From: Candidatus Krumholzibacteriia bacterium
Lineage (GTDB): Bacteria; Krumholzibacteriota; Krumholzibacteriia; LZORAL124-64-63
Assembly: GCA_014859985.1 (NCBI GenBank)
Contig: JACZKN010000471.1
Coordinates: 1-5,893, forward strand
Length of the DNA stretch: 5,893 nucleotides
Reading direction: 5' to 3'
Made by a program: the position numbers and the translations under genes. Positions 1-5,893 of this stretch are shown one piece after another (within the stretch, counting starts at the first letter, position 1; every line of letters starts with the position of its first letter). The notes beneath the pieces are model-generated. The model had not been told where the DNA came from, ran no database searches, and saw only the letters and a list, made by a program, of their open reading frames with translations.

Positions 1-1031
1 AGCCCGCCCCCCCGAGCCAGCCGTGGTACTTCGACGTCTTCGGCACGGCCGCCAACAACGTCTTCGTGGCCGGCAACCGGGGCGCCATGCAGCGCTGGGA
101 CGGCGCCGCCTGGACGCCCGTCGACCTGGGCACGCAGAACACCGTCACCACGATCTGGGGCCCCGGCGACGGGACCCTCTACCTGTGCGGGCACAAGGGC
201 CTGGTCATGCGCAACCAGGGCACCGGCTGGACCCGCATGGAGAGCGGCACCACGAACGACCTGTACGGGCTGGGCAGCTACCAGGGCCAGATCCACGTGG
301 TGGGCTACGCCGGCGCGGCCCGCCGTCTGTCCGGCGGCGCCTGGCAGAGCATTCCTCCGATCGCCGTGGTCCGCAACGCCCAGGCCGGTTTCGCGGCCAG
401 CGACACGCTGGACCTGCGCCTGGACGTGGCCTCGCTGCTGACGGTCAACCACTACTTCCTGGGCGGCGCCTACCGGCTGTCCGGCTGGCGCGAGACGGAC
501 CTCGGCCGCACGAACACCGATGGCATGGTGTTGTCCGCCGACGTTCCCCCGCCGACCCTGCCGGCCTTCGACTGGGAACTCCGCCCGTATCGCGGCGACC
601 AGTTGGCCGCCTCGGAGTGGGTCTACTGCACCACCTCCGACGACGTGACCCTGGCCAACAACTACATGGGTACGTCGGAGGGCTGGCTCTTCCAGCTCGT
701 ACCGGACGAGGACAATCCGGGGCGCCTGGTCTGGAGCAAGTTCAACACCCGCATGACCGGGGACCGCAATACCGGCATCCGCGACATGTGGCTGGTCGCC
801 GGCGGCGATCTCTACATGGTCACCGACGGCGGCCGCATCGTGTACCGCTCGGCCGCCGGCGAGGTGCGCGTCCTCTACCGGCAACTCAGCAGCCTGGTGG
901 GCATCTGGGGCGCGTCGCCGGCCGAGTTCTACGTGACCGGCTACATGGACCGGACGATCCTGCGCTGCAGCTACGACCCGGTGGCGGACGCCTTCACGTC
1001 CACCCCGGTCGTGCTCGCGTTCCCGGAGTAG
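1..1031 (+). CDS. Partial beta-propeller-like protein, probably secreted (C-terminal 342 residues)
   Basis: The frame is open to the left edge (first full codon at base 3) and stops at TAG 1029-1031, so the N-terminus, any signal peptide and the true length are missing. The visible 342 residues contain blade-like repeats 36-40 residues apart. Three lie near the left, each with a turn such as VFGTAANNVFVAG (12-24), IWGPGDGTLYLCG (51-63) or LYGLGSYQGQIHVVG (87-101), followed by a W/DG-x-x-W or GG-x-W strand (32-37, 71-76, 110-114). Two more lie near the end (MWLVAGGDLYMVTDGG from 262; IWGASPAEFYVTG from 301). This pattern is known from beta-propeller proteins of large environmental bacteria. 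The stretch at about 119-255 does not show the repeat and may be a separate insert domain. Export and a binding or adhesive role are inferred only. No catalytic motif or C-terminal anchor is visible. The next gene starts 133 nt downstream, past two strong hairpins, so co-transcription is doubtful. Confidence 0.75.
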   Translation, partial: PAPPSQPWYFDVFGTAANNVFVAGNRGAMQRWDGAAWTPVDLGTQNTVTTIWGPGDGTLYLCGHKGLVMRNQGTGWTRMESGTTNDLYGLGSYQGQIHVVGYAGAARRLSGGAWQSIPPIAVVRNAQAGFAASDTLDLRLDVASLLTVNHYFLGGAYRLSGWRETDLGRTNTDGMVLSADVPPPTLPAFDWELRPYRGDQLAASEWVYCTTSDDVTLANNYMGTSEGWLFQLVPDEDNPGRLVWSKFNTRMTGDRNTGIRDMWLVAGGDLYMVTDGGRIVYRSAAGEVRVLYRQLSSLVGIWGASPAEFYVTGYMDRTILRCSYDPVADAFTSTPVVLAFPE

Positions 1032-1059
1032 GCCCGGCCTGCTGCGGTTTTCCCGGCCT

Positions 1060-1084
1060 CGGGCCGCGCCGGCGGCGCGGCCCG
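1060..1084 (+). terminator. GC hairpin after the beta-propeller gene (first of two)
   Basis: The arm 1060-1070 is perfectly complementary to 1074-1084, giving an 11-bp all-G/C stem with the 3-nt loop GGC, 28 nt after the stop at 1031. No T-tract follows, so it is not a textbook intrinsic terminator. It could act as a factor-assisted terminator or as a 3'-end stabiliser. Confidence 0.4.
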
Positions 1085-1101
1085 GCCACCCTCCCCGACC
1101 G

Positions 1102-1125
1102 GCCCGGTTCCCATCGGAACCGGGC
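1102..1125 (+). terminator. Second perfect hairpin before pepF
   Basis: GCCCGGTTCC (1102-1111) pairs exactly with GGAACCGGGC (1116-1125) around the loop CATC, and a G-T pair can extend it. It lies 77 nt after the previous stop and ends 23 nt before the pepF Shine-Dalgarno. No T-run follows. It may be a terminator for the upstream gene or a leader hairpin of the pepF mRNA. Confidence 0.45.
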
Positions 1126-1148
1126 TGACGTGCGCCGTCGACACCTTC

Positions 1149-1155
1149 AGGAGGT
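1149..1155 (+). promoter_or_regulatory. Strong Shine-Dalgarno of pepF
   Basis: AGGAGGT matches the anti-SD of 16S rRNA perfectly. It lies 9 nt before ATG 1165 and 6 nt before an adjacent in-frame TTG at 1162, so spacing allows either start. I prefer ATG as the stronger initiator; the choice adds only one residue. No convincing -35/-10 pair is visible between 1032 and 1148. Confidence 0.8.
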
Positions 1156-1164
1156 CATGACTTG

Positions 1165-3099
1165 ATGTACCAGGGTCTTCGCCAGTGGTTCGTCCTCGGC
1201 GCCCTCGCCGCCATGCTGGCGGTCGCGGTCGCCGCCCCGGCCGCCGAGAGCTACACGCCCGATCCCAGCGCCCCCCGCGCCGCCGTGCCCGAGGGCTACC
1301 GCTGGCGTCCGGCGGACATCTTCCCGGACAAGGCCGCCTGGGAGGCCGAACTGGCCGCCGTCAGCGCGGACATCCCCAAGCTCAAGGCCTTCGAGGGCCG
1401 CCTCGGCGAGTCCGCGGCCATGCTGCTGGACGCCCAGGACGCCACCTACGCCACCATGCTGCGCCTGTACAAGGTCTACATCTACGCCCAGACCCTCTAC
1501 GACGTGGACCAGGGCGACAACGAGCACCGCACCATGCAGGGCCGGGTGCAGGCCGTGTTCCCCTCCTTCGGCGAGGCCACCAGCTGGATGGAGCCGGAAC
1601 TGCTCCAGATCGATCCGGCGGTGATCCGCAACTTCATGGCCGAGGAGCCGGAACTGGCGAAGTTCGGCTACTACTTCTCCGAGCTGTGGCGCCAGCAGGA
1701 GCACACCCTCTCAGGCCCGGAGGAGCGCCTGATGGCCCTGACGGGCAACATGCGCGCGACCGCGGGCGACGCCCACGAGGCCCTGCTGGGCGTGGACATG
1801 GAGTTCCCCGAGATCATCGGGCCCAAGGGCGAGCCGGTGCCGCTGACCGTCAGCGGCTTCTCCGCACTGCGGTCCAACGACAACTACCTGGTGCGCAAGC
1901 AGGCCGCCGACGCCTTCTTCGGCACCCTGCGCGGGTACGAGAACACCTTCGCCGTGCTGCTGGACGGGGTGGTCAAGAGCCACATCATGACCCGTGACGC
2001 CCGGGGCTACGAGTCCTGCCTCGAGGCGGCCCTCTCCCCGGACAACATCTCCACCGACGCCTACCGCATGCTGATCGGCACCATCCGGGAGAACCTGCCG
2101 CGCACCATGCACCGGTACGTCGAGCTGCGCCGCAAGGTCCTGGGCCTGGACGGCCCCTTGACCTTCCCCAACCTCTACAACGCCATGCTCGAGGGCGTGG
2201 AGCCCGAGTACACCTACGACGAAGCCCGCGCCCTGATCGCCGAGGGCCTCAAGCCCCTGGGCAGGGAGTACGTCGCCCTGCTGAAGGACGGCATGGACCC
2301 GGCGAGCGGCTGGATCGACGTCTATCCCAACGAGGACAAGCGCAGCGGCGCCTACAGCAACGGCGCCCTGGCGCGGGACGTCCATCCCTACGTGCTGCAC
2401 AACTTCGACAACAGCCTCGACGCGGTCTCCACGACGGCCCACGAGTTCGGCCACGCGCTGCACTCGGTCTATTCCAGCCGCAGCCAGCCGCCGGTCTACG
2501 CGGGCTACACCACGTTCCTGGCCGAGGTGGCCTCGACCTGCAACGAGGCGCTGCTGACGAACCACCTGCTGGACCGGTACCGGAACGACGTGGACATGAA
2601 GCTGATGCTACTGAACCAGCGACTCGAGAGCATCCGCCTGACCATCTTCCGCCAGACCCTGTTCGCCGACTTCGAGCTGCGCTTCCACGAGCACGCCGAG
2701 GCCGGCAACCCCCTGACGGCGGAGTTCCTCAACGGCCTGTACGCGGACATGATCCGCGAGTACTACGGCCCGGGCTTCGCGCTGGCCCTGGACGACCCCT
2801 GCGAGTGGATGTTCATCCCCCACTTCTACTACGACTTCTACGTGTTCACCTACGCCACCGGCCTGACCAGCGGCCTCGCGCTGGCCGACGAGATCGACCG
2901 CAAGGGCGAGACGGCCGCCCGCCGCTACATCGACAACATGCTGAAGGCCGGCAGCTCGGCGCCCCCGCTGGACATCCTGCGCAACGCCGGCGTCGACCTC
3001 GAGACGGCGGCGCCCATCCAGGCGGCCATGGACATGTTCGCCGAGACGGTGGCCGAATTCGACAAGCTCTGGACGCAGAAGTACGGGAAGAAGGGCTAG
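1165..3099 (+). CDS. pepF: Oligoendopeptidase F-type M3 zinc metallopeptidase with signal peptide
   Basis: This is a complete 644-residue protein of the M3 (thimet/PepF) family, which cuts short peptides using one zinc ion. Residue numbers count from ATG 1165. The zinc motif is HEFGH at 426-430, with E427 as catalytic base; the third ligand is E454 in FLAEVAST, at the family spacing. The substrate-binding segment IPHFYYDFYVFTYATG (551-566) supplies the usual His (H553) and Tyr residues. Other PepF hallmarks are KRSGAYSNG (392-400), PYVLHNFDNSLDAVSTTAHE just before the zinc site, and the ARGYES and NNIS-like DNIS stretches of the central helical region. The length is near the usual ~600 plus a leader. 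Residues 1-27 look like a Sec signal peptide: one Arg (R6), a hydrophobic core at about 8-24, and A-P-A-A-E at the likely cleavage site. Classical PepF is cytoplasmic, so this copy is probably periplasmic or extracytoplasmic. It is transcribed alone and convergent to the tRNA/purA side. Family assignment is firm; substrate and location are inferred. Confidence 0.95.
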   Translation: MYQGLRQWFVLGALAAMLAVAVAAPAAESYTPDPSAPRAAVPEGYRWRPADIFPDKAAWEAELAAVSADIPKLKAFEGRLGESAAMLLDAQDATYATMLRLYKVYIYAQTLYDVDQGDNEHRTMQGRVQAVFPSFGEATSWMEPELLQIDPAVIRNFMAEEPELAKFGYYFSELWRQQEHTLSGPEERLMALTGNMRATAGDAHEALLGVDMEFPEIIGPKGEPVPLTVSGFSALRSNDNYLVRKQAADAFFGTLRGYENTFAVLLDGVVKSHIMTRDARGYESCLEAALSPDNISTDAYRMLIGTIRENLPRTMHRYVELRRKVLGLDGPLTFPNLYNAMLEGVEPEYTYDEARALIAEGLKPLGREYVALLKDGMDPASGWIDVYPNEDKRSGAYSNGALARDVHPYVLHNFDNSLDAVSTTAHEFGHALHSVYSSRSQPPVYAGYTTFLAEVASTCNEALLTNHLLDRYRNDVDMKLMLLNQRLESIRLTIFRQTLFADFELRFHEHAEAGNPLTAEFLNGLYADMIREYYGPGFALALDDPCEWMFIPHFYYDFYVFTYATGLTSGLALADEIDRKGETAARRYIDNMLKAGSSAPPLDILRNAGVDLETAAPIQAAMDMFAETVAEFDKLWTQKYGKKG

Positions 3100-3123
3100 G
3101 ACGCGGCGCCCGCCGCGCGGTAA

Positions 3124-3155
3124 CGGAAGCCGGGCCCCGCAAGGCCCGGCTTCCG
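3124..3155. terminator. 13-bp hairpin in the convergent gap, possible bidirectional terminator
   Basis: CGGAAGCCGGGCC (3124-3136) pairs perfectly with GGCCCGGCTTCCG (3143-3155) around a 6-nt loop, 24 nt after the pepF stop. On the other strand the same stem lies 36 nt beyond the tRNA-Lys 3' end. Neither side has a clear U-tract; the minus side continues only with TTA. The position between convergent genes makes a shared termination or transcript-end role likely. Confidence 0.6.
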
Positions 3156-3159
3156 CGTG

Positions 3160-3173
3160 CCGGGCGCGCCCGG
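3160..3173. repeat. 14-bp perfect GC palindrome
   Basis: CCGGGCGCGCCCGG is identical on both strands. It sits between the pepF/tRNA hairpin and the tRNA 3' end. In addition, CTTCCG (3150-3155), part of that hairpin's 3' arm, can pair instead with CGGAAG (3171-3176). It could be a secondary terminator element or simply GC-driven. Confidence 0.4.
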
Positions 3174-3191
3174 AAGGCTGCGCCTGGGAGT

Positions 3192-3267
3192 TGGTAGGCC
3201 GCGCTGGACTCGAACCAGCTACCCTCTCCTTAAAAGGGAGATGCTCTACCTGATGAGCTAGCGGCCC
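3192..3267 (-). tRNA. tRNA-Lys (anticodon UUU), CCA encoded
   Basis: The minus strand folds into a full 76-nt cloverleaf: acceptor GGGCCGC/GCGGCCT, linker TA, D-stem GCTC/GAGC with loop ATCAGGTA, anticodon stem TCTCC/GGAGA with loop CTTTTAA, 5-nt variable loop GGGTA, T-stem GCTGG/CCAGC with loop TTCGAGT, discriminator A73 and a genomic CCA (bases 3194-3192). The anticodon TTT reads AAA and AAG by wobble, so it is lysine. Two departures are visible. The first acceptor pair is G1-U72, and the 15/48 position is U15-A48 rather than the usual purine-pyrimidine Levitt pair. All stems are otherwise fully paired, so it looks functional. It lies downstream of purA on the same strand but has its own promoter at 3313-3341, leaving a leader of roughly 38 nt for RNase P to remove. 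Confidence 0.96.
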
Positions 3268-3299
3268 ACCCCGGAAACGCGGCGCGAAAGGGGATGCCG

Positions 3300-3328
3300 G
3301 CGTCGGCCCCGGAATATGGGCCCGACGC
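3300..3328. repeat. Inverted repeat overlapping the tRNA -10 box; possible purA terminator
   Basis: Bases 3301-3310 (CGTCGGCCCC) pair with 3318-3327 (GGGCCCGACG) at 9 of 10 positions around a 7-nt loop, and 3300/3328 extend the stem. Most of the tRNA -10 hexamer lies in the loop. In the purA transcript this hairpin starts 20 nt after the stop codon, so it may terminate or protect that mRNA. No U-tract follows. Confidence 0.5.
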
Positions 3329-3341
3329 GGGGGGGTGTCAA
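3313..3341 (-). promoter_or_regulatory. sigma70-type promoter of tRNA-Lys
   Basis: On the minus strand TTGACA (3341-3336) is a perfect -35 hexamer, followed by a spacer of exactly 17 bp and then CATATT (3318-3313), a 4/6 match to TATAAT. A start site near 3306 would be followed by a GC-rich discriminator (CCGGGGCC), as is typical of stringently controlled stable-RNA promoters. The spacer begins with a run of seven C (G7 on the plus strand, 3329-3335). The promoter begins 8 nt after the purA stop codon. Confidence 0.75.
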
Positions 3342-3348
3342 GACGCGG

Positions 3349-4644
<1,296 letters not shown>

Positions 4645-4660
4645 GATCGTCTCCCGTCCG

Positions 4661-4715
4661 GGGCGGCGCCCGGGCCCGCCCGTGAAACACGCAGAAGCGC
4701 CCCGGGCCGCCGGGG
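4661..4715 (-). other. GC-rich hairpins in the gap upstream of purA
   Basis: Two short stems lie between the CxxCH gene and purA: CCCCGG/CCGGGG (4700-4705 with 4710-4715, loop of 4), which on the minus strand is followed by the mildly T-containing CGCTTCTGCGTGTTTC, and GGGCGG/CCGCCC (4661-4666 with 4676-4681), directly upstream of the purA Shine-Dalgarno. The first may be a weak terminator of the CxxCH gene and the second a purA leader hairpin. GC content alone could explain both. Confidence 0.3.
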
Positions 4716-4741
4716 AGTTCCCGCCTGGGATCGCGCCCGGC

Positions 4742-5167
4742 TCAGCGCCCGTCGAACAGCGCCTTGAGCGCGGACCAGGTCCGCTCGTCCACCAGCCCGG
4801 GGCCGCACTCGTCGGCCACGCCGGGATTGCCGGCCTGCTCGGTCACGTTGCCGTCGGCCTGGCCGTTGCCGTCCACGTCACCGATCTCGGCGCCGTTGGT
4901 GCAGCCGTCCCCGTCGGAATCCAACTCGGCCAGGTCCGAGTCCCAGCGCCGCCCGTTGGCCAGGTAGTCCTCGCCGAAGCTGTTCAGCGGGGCGCTGCCG
5001 CCGGGTTGCTCCTGGGTGTGGCAGGCCAGGCACAGAAACGGCGCGGTGACCGGCAACCGGGCCATGTCGGCCTCGGTCGCGCCCGCCGGTCCTACCCACA
5101 GCACGGCCCCGGCGGTCGTCACGACGACCGCCACCGTCCACCGCCGCTGCAGGCTCGGTCGAGGCAT
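4742..5167 (-). CDS. Small exported protein with one CxxCH motif and an EF-hand/thrombospondin-3-like calcium loop (Temptin-like)
   Basis: The protein has 141 residues. Residues 1-30 form a Sec signal peptide: R3 and RR (8-9), a hydrophobic core at 10-25, and AGA before T31. C46-L-A-C49-H50 is a c-type heme-binding motif. It is followed by LNSFGEDYLANGRRW (61-75) and D83-S-D-G-D-G-C-T-N-G-A-E94, a 12-residue EF-hand loop with acidic residues at 1, 3, 5 and 12. D97-V-D-G-N-G is a partial second loop. This order of motif, N-x-F-G-x-D, W and DSDGDG-x-TNG resembles the Temptin-type domain of small secreted bacterial proteins; I recall this from family patterns and have not searched. C89 and C121 are extra cysteines that might form a disulfide. 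If the heme site is used, this is a small periplasmic monoheme electron carrier. No distal Met ligand is obvious after the motif, so the CxxC may instead be structural. ATG 5167 has AGGGTG (5178-5173) at 5-nt spacing. The promoter is at 5252-5281. Confidence 0.8.
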   Translation of the reverse strand: MPRPSLQRRWTVAVVVTTAGAVLWVGPAGATEADMARLPVTAPFLCLACHTQEQPGGSAPLNSFGEDYLANGRRWDSDLAELDSDGDGCTNGAEIGDVDGNGQADGNVTEQAGNPGVADECGPGLVDERTWSALKALFDGR

Positions 5168-5215
5168 GGTAACACCCTGGGCGGTCCGGGGCCGGGATCG
5201 CCGTCATGTCAAATT

Positions 5216-5240
5216 CCTGCCGGGCAGGCACTTGGCCTGC
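5216..5240 (-). promoter_or_regulatory. Mutually exclusive hairpins in the leader of the CxxCH gene
   Basis: In the minus-strand RNA, GCAGGC (5240-5235), GCCTGC (5229-5224) and GCAGG (5220-5216) occur in succession. The middle element can pair with the first (6 bp, loop of 5) or the last (5 bp, loop of 3), but not both. The element starts about 5 nt after the predicted transcription start and about 50 nt before the start codon. It could be a 5'-end stabiliser, a protein-binding site or an attenuator-like switch; no ligand is suggested. Confidence 0.35.
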
Positions 5241-5251
5241 ACCGGCAACCC

Positions 5252-5281
5252 ATTATACCCCGCGCCGGGCCGTCAGGTCAA
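5252..5281 (-). promoter_or_regulatory. Near-consensus sigma70-type promoter for the CxxCH gene
   Basis: On the minus strand TTGACC (5281-5276, 5/6 match to the -35 box) is followed by an 18-bp spacer and TATAAT (5257-5252, perfect -10). Such an AT-rich hexamer stands out in this GC-rich DNA. The start site would be near 5245, giving a leader of roughly 78 nt. It begins 1 nt after the engB stop, so the small gene, and perhaps purA, can be expressed independently of engB. Confidence 0.75.
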
Positions 5282-5282
5282 T

Positions 5283-5873
5283 TCAGGCGCCGTCGGCGGC
5301 GGCGAGCAGGGCGTCGACCCAGGCGTGCATGCCGTCCGCCCCGGCACCCAGGCGGATCGAGGTCGGAAAGAAGGGCGTGTCCGCCGGGGCGTCGAGCGCG
5401 CCGATGATCTCCTGATAGCGCCCGCGGCGCCGATTCGTTCCCACCTTGTCGATCTTGGTCACGGCCAGGGCCCAGGGGTGGCCCGAGGCGCGGATCCAGC
5501 CGGCCACCTCCTTGTCGTCGGCGGTGGGCCGGTGGCGCACGTCCAGCAGCTGGAAGACCGCCAGGGGCCGGTCCTGGGCGGCCAGGAAGGCCTGGAACAG
5601 GCGGTGCCAGACCGCGCGCTGGGTCTTGCTGACCCGGGCGTAGCCGTAGCCCGGCAGGTCCACCAGGTAGTAGCGCCCGTCCACCAGGTAGTAGTTCAAG
5701 AGGCGCGTCTTGCCGGGCGTGCCGCTGGTGCGGGCCAGCGCCCGGCGCCCCAGGAAGAGGTTGATCAGCGACGACTTGCCGCAGTTGCTGCGCCCTATGA
5801 ACGCGAACTCAGGCAGCACCGGCAGGGGCCGGCCGGCCAGGTCGGGCGCGCCGGTGACGTAGCGCACGTCCAC
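5283..5873 (-). CDS. engB: Ribosome-biogenesis GTPase EngB (YsxC/YihA)
   Basis: EngB is a small cytoplasmic TRAFAC-class GTPase needed for late 50S subunit assembly in many bacteria. The protein has 196 residues, the normal length. The G motifs appear in order: G1 GRSNCGKSS (27-35), G2 TPGKTR (52-57), G3 DLPGYGYA (72-79), G4 TKID (139-142) and a G5-like TSIRLG near residue 171. Further family signatures are PEFAF before G1, ALARTSGTPGKTR, VSK after G3, and LLDVRHRPTADD (109-120). C31 replaces the V or A usual in the P-loop GRSN-x-GKSS; this is outside the catalytic contacts. The start is taken as GTG 5873-5871, two bases after a TGA in another frame (5878-5876) that probably ends the upstream gene. 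The purine-rich AAGAAGG, about 8 nt before the GTG, can serve as ribosome-binding site. The frame stays open to the window edge, so a slightly longer N-terminus using CTG 5879 cannot be ruled out. Confidence 0.96.
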   Translation of the reverse strand: MDVRYVTGAPDLAGRPLPVLPEFAFIGRSNCGKSSLINLFLGRRALARTSGTPGKTRLLNYYLVDGRYYLVDLPGYGYARVSKTQRAVWHRLFQAFLAAQDRPLAVFQLLDVRHRPTADDKEVAGWIRASGHPWALAVTKIDKVGTNRRRGRYQEIIGALDAPADTPFFPTSIRLGAGADGMHAWVDALLAAADGA

Positions 5874-5875
5874 GG

Positions 5876-5893
5876 TCAGGCCTTCTTGCGGCC
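5876..5893 (-). CDS. Probable C-terminal tail of the gene upstream of engB
   Basis: The last 18 bases on the minus strand can be read as G-R-K-K-A followed by TGA (5878-5876), two bases before the engB GTG. A basic tail and near-overlap fit a translationally coupled operon. In some bacteria lon precedes engB, but five residues cannot identify this protein. The other frames here are not excluded. Confidence 0.35.
   Translation of the reverse strand, partial: GRKKA

Noticed and set aside
23..1165. Plus-strand open frame of 380 codons over the propeller gene
   Set aside because: The translation is Arg/Gly/Pro-rich with no repeats, while the frame ending at 1031 has regular blade motifs.
1711..2565. 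Minus-strand open frame of 284 codons inside pepF
   Set aside because: It is antisense to the zinc-peptidase frame with its HEFGH motif, and its composition is typical of an antisense shadow.
5208..5213. TTGACA on the minus strand as a second promoter for the CxxCH gene
   Set aside because: The sequence 16-18 bp downstream is G/C only with no -10 resemblance, unlike the TTGACC/TATAAT pair at 5252-5281.
5173..5213. In-leader ATG (minus strand, near 5206) as start of a longer or separate protein
   Set aside because: It lacks a good Shine-Dalgarno and reads into an Arg/Gly-rich frame across the CxxCH gene, not the signal-peptide frame.

Overview
The window is about 5.9 kb of very GC-rich DNA with strong G/C bias at third codon positions. 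It reads as a chromosomal housekeeping segment from a Gram-negative-like bacterium. Two proteins carry Sec-type signal peptides, one of them with a periplasmic-style CxxCH heme site next to an EF-hand-like loop, and there is a secreted-type beta-propeller. These fit a high-GC uncultured or environmental lineage, such as a deltaproteobacterial or FCB-group relative. That placement is inference; nothing here fixes the phylum.

Layout: plus-strand genes on the left converge on minus-strand genes on the right. (1) Bases 1-1031 hold the 3' part of a beta-propeller-like protein that enters from the left edge. (2) Bases 1032-1164 hold two perfect GC-rich hairpins and then a strong Shine-Dalgarno for pepF. 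(3) Bases 1165-3099 encode an M3-family oligoendopeptidase F homologue with an N-terminal signal peptide. (4) Bases 3100-3191 are the convergent gap, with a 13-bp hairpin that can serve both strands. (5) Bases 3192-3267 (minus) are a tRNA-Lys(UUU) with encoded CCA. It has its own promoter at 3313-3341, and an inverted repeat overlaps the -10 box. (6) Bases 3349-4644 (minus) are a complete purA. (7) Bases 4742-5167 (minus) encode a small exported protein with one CxxCH and a DSDGDG calcium-type loop. A near-consensus sigma70-type promoter lies upstream at 5252-5281. (8) Bases 5283-5873 (minus) are engB (ysxC/yihA), a ribosome-assembly GTPase. The last 18 bases probably hold the end of another gene 2 nt upstream of it.

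How the genes work together: purA (AMP synthesis), tRNA-Lys (translation) and engB (50S assembly) are growth-linked housekeeping functions on one strand. The exported peptidase and the small CxxCH protein act outside the cytoplasm, and nothing in the sequence links them mechanistically. I see no mobile element, CRISPR array, toxin-antitoxin pair or defence system, and I do not claim a new multi-gene system. The points most worth a second look are the exported PepF, the CxxCH/EF-hand protein with its promoter and leader hairpins, and the tRNA-Lys promoter embedded in an inverted repeat.
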